A stretch of 64,000 bases of DNA from contig CP099847.1 of the NCBI GenBank assembly GCA_030062745.1, positions 26,770,923-26,834,922 of the forward strand, given 5' to 3'. Shown here piece by piece: positions 1-11,869 of the stretch. The position numbers and the translations under genes were made by a program. Position 1 is the first letter of the stretch, and each line of letters opens with the position of its first letter. The notes beneath the pieces are model-generated. The model was not told where the DNA came from. It saw only the letters and a program-made list of their open reading frames with translations, and did no database searches. Source of the DNA: Capitulum mitella (taxonomy: Eukaryota > Arthropoda > Thecostraca > Pollicipedomorpha > Pollicipedidae).

Positions 1-1690
1 AATCCCTCTGGCCAGCCTGATAAGCCCTCCAAGAGCACCAGTGTAGCGTGTCAATTTACATGTCCATATGAAGGTTGTAGACTTCGTCCTATGCACTGCA
101 TTTGACGCATTGGTGTCACTATGACGACTCTCGATGTCTGATGATGCATTTACGTGACGGAGCGCCTGCCCAACATGGACGCGAAAACATGGCGGAATAA
201 TTACATGACAGCATCTGAGAGAAAATAACATTATAACGAAAACATCCCACGACGGCACGTCCCACGACGGCTGCAGATTTTTGAAACCATGGATATACAC
301 GACTTTTCCCCTGCTTTGAATGAACAAGTTTATTCGTGTGTAACTTGAGGGCTTTGGTGTTGGCGGGCTAAAGGTGTAATGAAACTGAGGTACCAGGTAT
401 ATTGGGAGGTCATTTTGTTTGTTTTTCATGCTTGAAGGGGATGGAAAAACGTTTAGTGTACGACTGAATATCGTTCGCCATTGTTTGACGTCATATGACA
501 AAAAGGTCACTAAAAGCTTTATTTGTGGACGTTGACCACGAATTGCAGTTTGAGGTCAGTGGGTTATGTGACAAATCCAATTGGAAGCGCCCAGATCATA
601 TGACTACATTTAAAATATCAATGGCTTCGGGGCTCCTTCTTACCTCTAGCCCACTGATTCCTTTAAACCGCTGCTGCATTCCTTTAAATTCAAATCTAAA
701 TTCATTCCTTTAAACCATTCGTTCAGCGAAACTTTGCATTATGGCAATCGTTCCTTAAATATCTTCACCTTTTTTCTGAGGGTGGGGAAATCTTATCCGT
801 CCTCGAAGTCCTTACAATTCAACTAAAAAGACGCGCAGTAGGCATATATTTTAGCATTTGCAAACACAGGTACAAGTCCAATAACGGCAAAAACGCAACT
901 CACGTAGCTCCTTCCACCATTCATTGCATGCTGAAGTGAACATTGAAGTGCAGTTAGCACCTCTTTGCCAACGACAGCGCCACGACTGAGGCTTTGCATG
1001 GTCGCCGCGCTGATCACAATAAACGTCCTGAATAAAACGGCACTGGCAGAACAGAAAGCTTGAATCGCCTGAATAGTTTATTTCAGAATTGCTATGCTAA
1101 GTTGTGATGAACTGTGTTCTCAATTCCCAAGCTTCATTTTTTCATATGTCGTATGCCACAGTCATACCCTAAATCGTTTTGTGGTCTCGCATTACAAAAT
1201 TCACAGTTTGTGGCTCCGACTTCGCCTCGGCCACACATGAATTTCGCAGCGCTTGACGACAAAACTATAATGTTTCATGGCCACTAAGTGTTTATTCGTA
1301 CCATATTGTAACATTACTCAACAGTTACTTTTCCGTCCGCGAGGATACCATTGTTTCTATACGCTCGCAACCAAAATCTAATTTGAACTATGATACAAAA
1401 CTGATGACATGCAAGAAATTTTATTCTGATGATAAGCAATATGTTCGAAACCTTAATAGTTTGAGATGTTATACATGAATGTTTTTGTCAACTCGATTCC
1501 TCTTTCGAGCAATTCACCAAAAAAGGGCATGTAGACACCTTGAAAAAATACGTTAAAAAGATAATGAACAAAGAGACAGTGGATTTCAACAACGCATGTC
1601 TGAATGAAAACATACCGCCGAAGTAGACGAATATGTATGTATAATCAGATACCAATATCAAATATATGTATATATATTTACGTATATTTA

Positions 1691-1693
<3 letters not shown>

Positions 1694-1725
<32 letters not shown>
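1694..1725. repeat. (AT)n microsatellite
   Basis: Uninterrupted AT dinucleotides, with imperfect TA-rich sequence on both sides. Confidence 0.9.
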
Positions 1726-1732
<7 letters not shown>

Positions 1733-1932
1733 CTTCTGGAACATGATTTCAGTCAAACACGATTTTTTTTTTTAAAGCCACTGCAGTCTCTGCGTTTATG
1801 AACGTTTTGAAACATTTTTTTCAAGTTGTTCTGCTGTCCTTGTTAATGATTTGCTCAGAAGGTAAATTGCATTTACAAAGGCACTCATGTATTGCATCTC
1901 AAATTATTAACGCGTCATTATAGCTTATATAC

Positions 1933-1955
1933 ATATATATATATATATATATATA
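1933..1955. repeat. (AT)n microsatellite
   Basis: A short uninterrupted AT tract about 210 bases from the previous one. Confidence 0.85.
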
Positions 1956-3112
1956 ACTCATTCATGATATTTTCAGTCGAATAGGTAAGTTTTAGATGCA
2001 AAGAAATATATGGACATCTGTGAGGCGAAAATAGAAAAAAATGAAAAGCTTAATTACATTTACGTATAAAACATAAGTTCATTTTATGAAACAATGCATT
2101 ACTGATTCATTCCATACCTTGAATACGACATTTCAGAACGATCAACTGGTCAAAAGAAACTAACTATGAATCAGATGGGAGTGTTCCGTCATGATTCGCT
2201 TCAGGCGTGCGGTTGTCCGGATTGCATTTGTTATGTGCTTCACCTGAAGCTTTCTCTTTCACATTTCTGGATAAAATGACATAATTAACAGCTGAAAATG
2301 CCGTTCATGATTGTAAAACAAGAAATAATTCACTTTTGGCTTATCTGGGGTGTACACATTGATAAAACACGTTATTAAAACCTGATCAGCGCACGCGCAC
2401 GTGACCAAATAAAATCAGCGTTGAAGGATTTTTGTTCAGCTTAAGTCATTCAAGCGTTTATCATGCCTTATATTAATAACGTAAGGTTTCTGTATCATTT
2501 GTACCAATTTATTTCAATGTTCTCTTAATATTAACCCGTGGTGCTACCAACAAGAATTGAAACACTGCGTGATGTACGTTACTGTGTGTGAAAAAGAAGC
2601 ACTTCCACAAAGAAACATCCACAGTGAGACTCATCAAAACTAAGCAAAGCACTGATCGCCACCGCAAACGTTGTGATTCACGTCGAGTCTCTCGTGATAA
2701 GGTGTATGTCGCCAGTGCATTGCCTAACATGATACGTTTGGAGACGGACGAGACAGTCACAGGTGAGATTAAGTGACAAGTGAATCACTGTCCACAACCG
2801 AGGTTATTTACCACAGGTTGTATCTGCATAGGAACATTCGTAATCTGATTCAAAAAAAGGATTTATACACGTGTTATTGTTATTTCCTGAGTTGCAATGT
2901 ACTGTGCACCACTATGGTTTGTAATCATTTGTAACTGCAAATACCGGAAGTCAGATAAGCCCTTTCAGACAATACAAGGCAACAGGCAGGGAAGAGATGA
3001 TATGTGAAATGAAAGTTTTATGTAAACTTCGAAATGCCACAAACAATGCACAGGCTATGCGATCAATCAAATGATTTGCGTAAGCTTATCTTTGCCATGT
3101 TTTTCTTTCCAG

Positions 3113-3334
3113 GCACAAAGGCTTAATCAGACCCTCGATATGGCATTATCATGCGTTTTTGAGCAGGCCTGGCTTTCGTCGTCGGTAAATGCCTCGTTAC
3201 AATCTGAATCAAGATTATCACATTTGTTTCCTGATTCACTTGGAACCTGGCTGAACGGTGCTGCACTCCTCGACATACCACGGACCACCTCATCTGCGTA
3301 TTGTTCTTCCTGCTCTTGCATTGGTGATCAAAAG
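3113..3334 (+). CDS. Exon of a PHD-like/AT-hook chromatin protein gene (5' exon seen)
   Basis: A strong acceptor (TTTTTCTTTCCAG, ending 3112) and donor (AAG then GTAATG, 3335) bound 222 bases, exactly 74 open codons, phase 0 at both ends. The first two thirds are unremarkable. The end reads AYCSSCSCIGDQK, which looks like the first half of a PHD finger (CxxC then GD). The next exon supplies the matching CxxC, HH and C. No upstream exon or start codon was found, so the 5' end is missing or undetected. A weaker GTAAAT donor inside (after 3185) would give a different frame. Confidence 0.45.
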
Positions 3335-3863
3335 GTAATGCTGCTTTGTGCCCGTGGGAAAAATGCGCCTGATTTGACTTGGTGGTTTCAGAATGTGAGT
3401 GTTCTTTCTTACTGCTCCCTTCTGTCTTTTGATGTCTTCGTCTGCCGCTCATGGTGAAGTTTAACATATGCCTCTCGACCATATATCATTATTTGCATTT
3501 TATATGTTCATATATCATTATATCATGATTATATCATGATATCCTTGTATCTATATGTTATTCGTGGTTTGAGCTAAGAATTTCAAGGAACAACCGCTTT
3601 GTGAATACATGCCATAGATATCTACTGTTTCCATTATATCCATGTTTCCAGGCAAACTCATACTTCCATACAAATCACAGCATTCGTCGAAGGGCAACGA
3701 GAAACATGAGAAACATGGTCATAAGTACATATTTACGTATCAGCAATGTTGATGTATAAAGGCCCTCTTGTCCTCTGGCATCTCTTGCCCACGAAGTTGA
3801 ATCGATGCTCGTCTGTTTCCTGACGGAAATTTCGAGTAATTCTCCCTCGTGCCCTCGTTTCAA

Positions 3864-4097
3864 ATGCTGCGTTGTTCTCTCTGCGGTCAGCGGCACCATT
3901 TGTGCTGCGTCCAAGAAGATGAGGTGCCCGGCTCGGCAGTCGAACAAAAGGTGCAGCATTGCCAGAGTTGTGGGCCGAGTCCTGGGTGCCCAACCGCACC
4001 GTTTTCTACCGGTCCACACCACTATCGTCAAAGCGGCGGCGAAGCTTGTCGCGAAGATGGCACGGCAGCGCTCGTTAGTGATACAGGCCAGACCTGG
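3864..4097 (+). CDS. PHD-finger-like exon with a damaged acceptor
   Basis: Seventy-eight codons, phase 0, ending at a good donor (CCTGG then GTGAGA, 4098). It opens MLRCSLCGQRHHLCC and later has HCQSC. The order and spacing CxxC-GQxHHxxC then CxxC match the second half of a KMT2-type PHD finger, which binds histone H3 tails through two zinc ions. Joined to the previous exon the finger would be nearly complete. The base pair before this start is AA (TTTCAA), not AG. The nearest usable AG ends at 3890, also in frame, but using it would drop the CSLC pair. The second half (RQSGGEAC, LVSDTG) is weakly reminiscent of a following PHD finger. Either the gene is decaying or this is a base error or allele. 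Confidence 0.42.
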
Positions 4098-4305
4098 GTG
4101 AGATAAGACACAGTGAATAATTATTTATGTATTTATTTATTCCAAAGCTTTGGACAATCCACAGATAATGTAGCTTTCCTCAGCCCAGCGTTATGGGATG
4201 TAAACAGCATGATATGGGCGGGATTCCAGTCATACAAATTATTTCACCGGCTTTTGGAATACAATGTGCTATAATGTGTTACCTTCGTTTTCTTTCGGCT
4301 GTGAT

Positions 4306-4343
4306 CGTGGCCATTTCCACGCGCTTGTGTGGAAATGGCCACG
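4306..4343. repeat. Perfect 15-bp inverted repeat, 8-base loop
   Basis: CGTGGCCATTTCCAC (4306-4320) is followed by an 8-base spacer and its exact reverse complement (4329-4343). It lies in the intron between the PHD-like exon and the AT-hook exon. It could fold as a hairpin in pre-mRNA or be a relic of a small element; there is no T tract and no sign of a terminator role. Confidence 0.85.
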
Positions 4344-4499
4344 AATGTTGTGTGGACGCGCTTGATCATGAATTACTGGTCCATGAGTGTTTGTTCAGTT
4401 CGTCCCACTTCTCAGTTGATATTTGTTCCCCCACTTAATCTAGTATGCCAGTTAATCATGAAAACCATCTCTCACCTGTCCATACGATCACTTCCTCAG

Positions 4500-5655
4500 C
4501 TGGACTTCTGGCCGTACACCCCGTCCGGTCCTAGCGCCCGTACCGCATCCTTCGCCCCACCTCCACCGTCGTCGGAGTCCCTACACCAGCTGACCGTGCC
4601 TCTGGCCTGCCGGCTTTCCCTCGGGGGAATGGTTACCCTCCGCCGCCAGCGCTTTAGACGTCCGCCAGCCAACCACCTCCGCACGGCTATCACTGGATCT
4701 ACAGGATTTGAAAAAGTCGCTTAATGGAACAACAGAGCTCCCGCTGCAGTCCCGGTCAAGAGGATCAACCGTCTCACCGGGAAAGCCAACAGGGGCGCCA
4801 GAGCGAATATACCAGTTTCCGGGCAAAGCTGATAGCGATTCGGAGACAAGTGATTTCGAAGGCTTCACGAAGGAAGAGGTCGGCCAAATGACAAAGCATG
4901 ATAGGTCGAAATCAAAACAGATTATTCCAGATAATGGAAACAAATGTGGCATATCGCAAGAGCGGTGCATGAAAAGGATCAAGTGGCGGAGAACAAAACG
5001 GCATCCTTGGTCGAAGAAGCCCTTGTCCGGGCGAAAAAAATTCACGGCAGAAAAAGTCCACAATCAGCATCACGAAAGCGAAGCCAAACGCACACCTGAT
5101 GTAGAACCAGATCCAAACGCCCAATTGCAAGCATGTAGGAGTGAAGCTCCCAGCCACAGCACAACGCCAGATTTTCATAGCATCCCTATCGAGAACCAGC
5201 TGATGGACCAAGCCGAGGCCCTCGTCCTCCTGCCTGTCGGCCGCACCTCTGCTGCCTCCTCTGCTGTGGTCTCGGAGGCCATCGTCCTCGGGCAGGGCCC
5301 CTTGATGGAGTTTCCCGACGATTTCTGCGGGCCCGGCTCCACCGGAGAGGACCTATCCGTGGTTGACGTCCTCCGAGAGACAATCGAAATGGAGATGGAC
5401 GCTCTGGGGTACCCACCGCCGCCGCCGCCGCCGCCGCCACCGCCGCCTGCTCCGCCGCCGCCAGCGCCGACCCGGCGACCGTCCACGCTGCAGAGGCTCC
5501 CGTCCAAGCGTGGCAGGCCGCGGTCGCAGAAGGTGCCGCACGACATGACGGAGGCGGAATGGGAGGCCTGGAGGAAGCTGATGCCGCCCAGGCGAGGCCG
5601 GCCGAGAAAGTACCCCAGAGCCGACGACCTGACCTGGATACAACAAATGAAGCAG
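4500..5655 (+). CDS. AT-hook exon with acidic FxGF motif and proline run; one-base frame change
   Basis: Acceptor CTTCCTCAG ends at 4499 and the donor CAG/GTGGGT is at 5656. The exon starts in phase 0 (LDFWPYTPSGPSARTASF) but its length is 3n+1. The long frame from 4594 to the donor is shifted by one, so a single-base insertion (or two-base loss) near 4590-4600 is implied. The downstream frame is convincing: DSDSETSDFEGF (4831-4866), an acidic FxGF motif like those that bind the LEDGF/p75 IBD; a proline run (about 5416-5468); and two AT-hooks, KRGRPR (5506-5523) and RRGRPRK (5590-5610), which bind the DNA minor groove. It ends DLTWIQQMKQ. A nuclear chromatin-associated role is likely. KMT2/trithorax-type proteins combine such motifs, but I cannot name the orthologue. 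Confidence 0.6.
5416..5468 (+). repeat. CCG trinucleotide tract encoding polyproline
   Basis: About 17 mostly CCG/CCA/CCT codons in frame inside the AT-hook exon give a proline run interrupted by two alanines. Such tracts change length easily by slippage, but changes of whole codons would not cause the frame change seen upstream at 4590-4600. Confidence 0.85.
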
Positions 5656-6051
5656 GTGGGTTCTGGGTAACGGCGAGTTTCCCTTAATTATTTCATCATA
5701 ATCGATATTGTTATTGTATGTTCCACTTGCTCCGAGCCTTTGGCAAGACAGCGTTTTATAATTAACAGCATAATATTGTTCTAAAAATCATCCAATATTT
5801 GCTATTTTATTTTGCAAGATATGAGAATAGTTTCAGTCTTGCTAGTGTCCCTACCCTTCAATAGGTAGTCAGTGTACCTTTCCATGGCTGTAGGATCCAA
5901 TTACGTTCCATACCAAAACTAACCATTCTTTCACAAAGCGTCAGGTCGGATCACGGTACGTTATTTTTTTATGCTCGCCATTTTGTTGTTTGCTGTTTGG
6001 TGCTGTAGACGTTCTTTACCTGCATTGTACCAATAAAGGCTGTTTTTCCAG

Positions 6052-6429
6052 AGAGGAATCATACAGAAAGGACTTACCATCACGGCAAAAAACACTTCAC
6101 AGTCACGTAAACTGGGAGCAAAGCTCCGTCTTTGCCCGAAATATCGGCGTGGGACAACGTCAGACCCTGCTCGTCTTCCGCGTCCGTGCACCAGTCGCGC
6201 ACGGGTCGTTTTCTCGCCGCAGTCGTGGCTGCGGAGGGCAGCCGGCCGTCACCCGTTCGGAGCCCGGCCCCGAACATCAGCCGGCGCCCACGGCAGGGAC
6301 GCCGCCGGCCGTCCGCCCGGTCGGCGCGGCGCCCGACGTCCCCGTCACACGTTCGCTCCGTGGCAGAAGGATGGGCCCGAACGCCCGCTGGGTTCGGCGT
6401 CCGGCGCCCGGCGGATGACGTCGTGCTGA
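6052..6429 (+). CDS. Possible terminal exon of the AT-hook gene
   Basis: A strong acceptor (GGCTGTTTTTCCAG, ending 6051) opens a frame in phase 0, matching the donor at 5655, and runs 125 codons to TGA at 6427-6429. The start is lysine/arginine rich (RGIIQKGLTITAKNTSQSRK) and the rest is Arg/Gly/Pro rich. From about 6180 the sequence is very GC-rich, where open frames arise easily, and other frames on both strands are also open. An AATAAA at 6999-7004 could end the transcript. The micro-exon at 7353 is an alternative continuation. Confidence 0.3.
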   Translation, partial: RGIIQKGLTITAKNTSQSRKLGAKLRLCPKYRRGTTSDPARLPRPCTSRARVVFSPQSWLRRAAGRHPFGARPRTSAGAHGRDAAGRPPGRRGARRPRHTFAPWQKDGPERPLGSASGARRMTSC

Positions 6430-6998
6430 CGTCATGCCCTCGCTGGCAGGCCCTCGGCACGCGGGCGCATCGTCCGCTGATCTGACAAGCCTTTCAATGG
6501 AACCGCCTCTGCGCTCGTCGGCCCGATGCTGAGACGTGGGCGACGGAGGTCATACCTTTCGGCGGTATGAATGGGCTCCGGTGCGGAATCCCGGCTTCAT
6601 CCTCTGAGAAACTCTCGAGGAATATGATATGAAAGCGGTGCAGGCCATATTCAGGGCTGAAAGATGGTGCTCTGGAGAGAGAAGTGCGAGAAACAAGAGT
6701 TGATCAATTCCAGAATGAGTAATGTGGGATCTTCAATTCAGGCCGTCGTTCAGAGTTTGGAAGTCCGTGGGAAATAATGTTCGGCAAGATAAATGAAGGC
6801 ATTGGTTTTATGCCTTCATCAGCGCAGCGCCATTCATATGTGCTCGGAATATGATATACCGCTGTTAAACGGACTTTTTAGCAGTCTCTTGTCGCTAACA
6901 TTGGTTTCTGTAAATCGTTTTGATTTCTGAGTTCATTGCAAGTCATTCAGCCACTTGTGTTGTCATTCCCGTCGAAAGCAAATGCGTTCTTTCTGTTG

Positions 6999-7004
6999 AA
7001 TAAA
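6999..7004 (+). other. AATAAA poly(A) signal candidate
   Basis: A canonical hexamer about 570 bases after the possible stop at 6429 and the only obvious one downstream of the AT-hook gene. It supports, but does not prove, a gene end here. Confidence 0.3.
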
Positions 7005-7352
7005 AGGTACGAAGCATGCAGAACGCATCATGATTGTGTCTGACAGAGGCCCAAATACGAAAAGCGTACCTAATAGTCCGGGAATCCTTCGCTTCCACTT
7101 GGAACTTCGTGTAACGTATTTGTGTGATTTATAAACGAACGGCTTCTGTTATCCATTTTTTTATCCGAAATGATGCCCTGTGAAAAGCTATTAACACTGG
7201 AAAGAGTAACTCTGGATTGTGCGCATACAGAGGAATTAATTTTGCCATCGAGCAAGCTAAAGACAAGTTCGGTGACACAATAGCAGAGAGACAACGACCA
7301 GTAAATTTACGAGACGTTAAATTTCATACATAAGTGTTTTACTAATTTACAG

Positions 7353-7380
7353 GTCACCAAGAGCGGCACTGACAAGAAAC
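7353..7380 (+). CDS. Candidate 28-base micro-exon
   Basis: TTTTACTAATTTACAG (branch-point-like TACTAAT plus acceptor) is followed by 28 bases and then a consensus donor GTAAGT at 7381. Entered in phase 0, as left by the exon ending at 5655, it reads VTKSGTDKK plus one base. It may be an alternative continuation of the AT-hook gene. A matching next exon was not found: the acceptor ending near 7746 hits an early stop in phase 1. Confidence 0.3.
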
Positions 7381-10300
7381 GTAAGTTATCCTTGGAAATA
7401 CCCGCGTAAAAATAAATCGCAGTGCTAAATAAACTAAAAACTATATGTTCATTATGACAGGTACACCTTTAACTCGCTGCGCATATCTTAACCCAGGCAG
7501 TTTACGCAATTTAAATGTGTAGGAGTTTCCCATGAATATGGGACTTGGTGACACTGGAGTTTGGTGTATACGGAAGCAGGAAGTGTACTAGGTCTACGTG
7601 GTCTTTTATTTCGCTGGTACACTACCGATGGCTTTGCTTTCCAATGAACCATGGATGAATGCTACAAATGAACTTAACATCAGGCAAGTTGCCACAGAGT
7701 TTTGTTGACAACTTCACCTGACCGTTATTTCTTGCTTTGTTCACAGGTGCTGCATGAAGGGAATGGTCCACCTTTGATATGTATTTTTAGCTGAGATAAC
7801 CAAGTGGAGTCCAGTATTCTTAGACTCTACGATGTCTGCGTTATGTCTCAAAACGCTGCACTTACGGAGTTCCAAGACGATTTCCCACGGTTTTCCCCTG
7901 TATCCTAGGCACTTGTGTCCTATTTTCAGTTGCTGGATGGCGTCGCGAGTGGGTGCAGGCAAATGAACTTTTGCAGACCGCACTGTGCCATCAGCGGATG
8001 AATACAAAACTCACTTCTATTGAATGCCATATTTGTGATTCTAGACATTTTCAGCAAACGAGTGCCGAAAAGACAATCAGCAACAATTTCAGAACAGCCA
8101 AGTTTCTTTATGAAAAGCCGACCAAGATAGAACATTTCCATTGCTGTGCGTAAATTTCATCGTCCGAACCATTTTGGCTCTGTGACTGCTGTGTGTCTTG
8201 ACCTTTCATGGATGAAATCTAAAATGTTTACCATAACGATTTATAATACTACGAGGTTCTACGAGTACGAAATAAAAACATCTCCGTTTGTCAAACTCCA
8301 TTGTGGTCAACCAGATGGAAACATGCGCCCTAAAGGCGAAATAATGCTGTCATCATACGACCAACCAGATTCAGTAGATCCCGATAATACGATATTTTGG
8401 GAATTTCGTAAGGGATGCTGTGGAACACTGCAGCTTACATAAGTTCTCTGAACGTGTGAGACACAAGTACTCAAACGACGTCAAACCTGGACAATGATGA
8501 TTACAAGGAGATGATCATTTTTGAGTCGGGACGAGGTATTTTTTTGCATTCCTAAGTTTTTGTCTCCATCTTAATCAAAATGCAAGTGCATTATTTTTAG
8601 CAACATGTCTGGTGTGCTTGTAAATCTTAGATTAAGTCCCCAGTTTCAGCATAAATACACATTCACGGTGCATACACAGAAACAAATTGTTCACTTCAAT
8701 GTCGACGATGTAACGTATATAAAACAGGAGCAACAAACTTTTTTAAGTCATCTGACATATAGTCCACAATAATATCACGCAACGCGCAAACCGCTTTGTT
8801 ATTCCGAGTTTAACGCCTGTCCGAAAAAGATACAACTGGAACTTAGGAATGATGAAATATGCTATAGTATTAACCACACAGGTATGATGGTGTCACATGC
8901 ATGCAACCATATTTGTGGTAGCTCAATGGCTATTTGTGGTAGCTCAATGGCTCAATGTTTTGATGACTGGTCATGTTGTGGCACAAGCTGAAGAATGTAA
9001 AATCTTACCGCGAAAACAAATATGAAGCCTCACGGCAAAGTCATAAAGACAATGCGAGAGAATATCCTGAGAAACACAAGTATCCGGAAGGCAGCAGCAC
9101 CAGAGTTTTCTACAAATCCATTGTTATAGCTCAGGTGACGTCGCCACCCATGGCTGAAGGTTTCCGAAAATCACGGGGGATGGTCTATGTAAGGTTCCGG
9201 ACCATATCTTTCCAGTCACTTTCATGGGCCTAATCTTAAAACATTTGAAAAGTGGTGTAAGGGGTGTAGATCCTCGCCTCCTTCTCCCCACGCCTACCCC
9301 TCCAGGATTTTCAGTCATGGCGCCAGCCAGACTCCACTTTATGGAAACTGGTCCACTGTCCTCAAGAACGCACACTACGCTCGGTATGATTAATAATACT
9401 GAAATCCGATTAAGCTGGAAAACATTATTGCTTTTTTGCTTTATCAGGCGTTTGCCAAACTAGCATTCTTCTCTTTTGGTAAAAAACATGCGTGCAAGGC
9501 AGGGCCTAATTAAATCTGTTAACTAGGTGGGCAAATGCCCTCCCCCATTCTTCCCCCCCCCCTCATTCTACCTACCCGTTAACGAGGCCTTGCCCCCGAT
9601 TTTTCCACCTGTGTTGTAATCCAGACAAGCAGGTCTATGGTCCGGAAAATTTCAAGTCATGGGGTCTATAGTTCGTACTGATTAATGACTTCTAAAACCA
9701 CGTGATGTTCGGTATTTCACTCACTCCAGGAACTGCGTGAGAAAACCTTCGTACAAATGAAATGACCCTAAGGCATCTGTGGTTTGAGGCACGATGTTTC
9801 TGTTAATTACATGATAGATTCTTTCCCAAGAATAGTGAACTGCACAAACTAATTGTGAATAAACAGTCTAAGAATTCTGACTATAGTTAAGTAAGTTTAT
9901 TTCATTCCTCAAAAAAACGTTTTTAGCCAGGGCCGTGTATAGGGTTTGAGTTTGCTTGCGTCAAGGAGTTTTCTTGCTTGCTTGTTTACTGGAAGTTCAT
10001 TAGCCCTTTAGTTTTCCTTGAAGTCATTTCTGGTGCAAGCCCTTGTGTTCAAAAACATCACAGGCTTCTAGCAGAGGTGTTCACAGTGGCTGATGGGACC
10101 CAGTAAATCAAAGTGCTTCACACAGGCTGACGAAAGCCGCAGATGGCCTGTATTATTTAACTAGAGTGGGGTTGCAAAGGAATCATATTCCACGAAGGAT
10201 CAAACATTTCCTGCCCACCGTCTCATGCTTCTAGTGTAAACGCTCAATGGAGGCTCTTGGACTAAATATAATGCACACTGGTGGGGTATATTTCGCCTGC

Positions 10301-11865
10301 CCATTATGTCATCTTTTCAACCGATCGCAACGACATTTTGTGGGGATTTGGTCTGTAGTATGACAGAGTAAAGCATACCTAAGTTGGGTTATTGGAAGTC
10401 ATCCTAGGTTAAATGGTAAATACGAGGCATTCGTTTTCCCCAAATCCATTTCACCATTCAGAACTAGATGTTGTATTCATTTAGCCAGTATGAGTAACAC
10501 TTGTACAAAATAGCCGTGGCCGTTGTCGTGGCCTAATGGACAAAGAGCCGGACAACAGAGTCCGCTGGGTGTCAGGCACTGGGCTCGAGTCCCCGAACTG
10601 GCACCTGCATTCGGCTCGAGACCGAAAGGGTCAGCCGGTCACGGGGCCGCCGTGACGTGGAGTTGCACGGCACGATAAAGATCCTCCAGCGCGATCCGAT
10701 TCGGCGCGTAGGGCAAAATTGCGCCATATTTGGGAACACTTGGGTTGCGGGTTCAGGGTCAGGCAACCAGTGCAACTTAGCATGGACTTGGATCCCAACA
10801 CCAAGCTCTTCAGCACGTTTCGGTTAAAGTTTTAAAAATAAGCAGGCTTAGTCTAGTTTGTCAATAGAGGTAAACGCCGGCCAGCATTCAGAAATAATGC
10901 TCCTCATAGCAATGGAGCATCACAAGATCTGGTGTAATGTTAGTAGGTGAGATAAACTAACATTTCAAGTCAAGCGGGTATAATCAAGGTCAAATAAGAT
11001 CAGATAACAAAGCCCTACAAATATGTATTGATGGTATTATGAGGTCTGGATAAAACGAAAAAGATAGCGAATTGTGCATCTCAGTCAACTGGCCTTGCAT
11101 GATCCTGCTTGACTTGGGCACGTTAACTGTGCTTTGCGGCATGTGCGTTCATCATGCGCTCAAAGTTCCTACCAAGTATCTTAACTTCGCATTTCCAAAT
11201 TCCACTTTGTTAGCAAATGACCCTGGCTGATCTCGGCTGACCTCGTCTAGGCCACGAAGTTTATCGCATAAACCAAGTCCCCACAGAGTTGTCCGCCTGG
11301 TCAGCCAGCAGCGGCCGTTCCGTACGCAGCATGGTGCCGTCTCCGTCGGTCCGTCTGCGGCTGTCCGTCGCCGTCGACGGGTCGGCCGCACAATCGGCAT
11401 CCCGATATTGCCGGGCCATAGCGGTCAAAGTTATGGAACGATTTATGCCCCGCCAATATTCGCCGTTTGGACAACTTCAGCAGTACGGGGGAAGGGGGGG
11501 GGCGGTGGAATACGACTCCCGAGCCAATTCCAAATCCGACGTGACAAAGAAATGAAACAAAAACGGCCAGGTAGGACGTTTTGGCCCAGGTCCCTTGGTC
11601 CCTGACGAAAGTATTGACTTCGATGTTAGCCAAAAGCATTACCTCGTTACTCTAGAATCGAAAGCTGCATGTTACCGAACATTATAAATTATTTGCTCAT
11701 GGAACTTAAAGTCTTTGAAAAAGTTTAAGCATCGGTAAGGTTGACTGAAACATTGTGGGCAGGAAGAAACCAAAACCGCAAAAAATTGAGGACCTAAGTA
11801 ATAGGTAAACAGCATTAATTTCTCGACACCCGACCACTTCAGTTTTGCTGGTGACTGATCTGTCC
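7381..11865. other. Intergenic stretch with repeat relics, no gene assigned
   Basis: Holds a tRNA-like SINE head (10526-10593). A repeat relic around 9150-9310 is echoed at about 21000-21130 (similar wording around GGGCCTAAT and a run of Cs). Overlapping open frames on the minus strand at 7741-8141 look peptide-like but need a frameshift to join and match no family I know. GC rises around 11280-11400. Confidence 0.5.
10526..10593 (+). mobile_element. tRNA-like SINE head
   Basis: TCGTGGCCTAATGG (10526-10539) fits a Pol III A box and GGGCTCGAGTCCC (10581-10593) a B box, at the spacing seen in tRNAs. The flanking stems do not close as a good cloverleaf, so a tRNA-derived SINE is more likely than a working tRNA gene. 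The 3' limit is unclear. Confidence 0.45.
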
Positions 11866-11869
11866 TTAA

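Larger units (their letters stand above)
1..3112. other. AT-rich intergenic or intronic sequence, no gene seen
   Basis: Mostly AT-rich with two short (AT)n tracts (1694-1725 and 1933-1955). The only coding hint is near 2590-2761, where an open frame ends at a good donor (CACAG/GTGAGA), but its phase does not fit the exon at 3113 and it has no convincing acceptor. Nothing else is supportable. Confidence 0.6.

Noticed and set aside
2590-2761. Plus-strand exon candidate ending at CACAG/GTGAGA
   Set aside because: Leaves phase 1, which hits a stop on joining the exon at 3113, and lacks a pyrimidine-tract acceptor.
3123-3482. Minus-strand acidic frames opposite the exon at 3113-3334
   Set aside because: The plus strand has a strong acceptor and donor with exact phase; the minus frames have none.
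5175-5646. Minus-strand Gly- and Arg-rich frames opposite the AT-hook exon
   Set aside because: Shadows of the CCG proline tract and the AT-hook coding frame.
7741-8141. Minus-strand frames resembling a retroelement integrase tail
   Set aside because: Needs a frameshift to join and the similarity is too vague to name a family.
10526-10593. True tRNA gene
   Set aside because: A and B boxes are present but acceptor and anticodon stems do not pair well; a SINE head is more likely.
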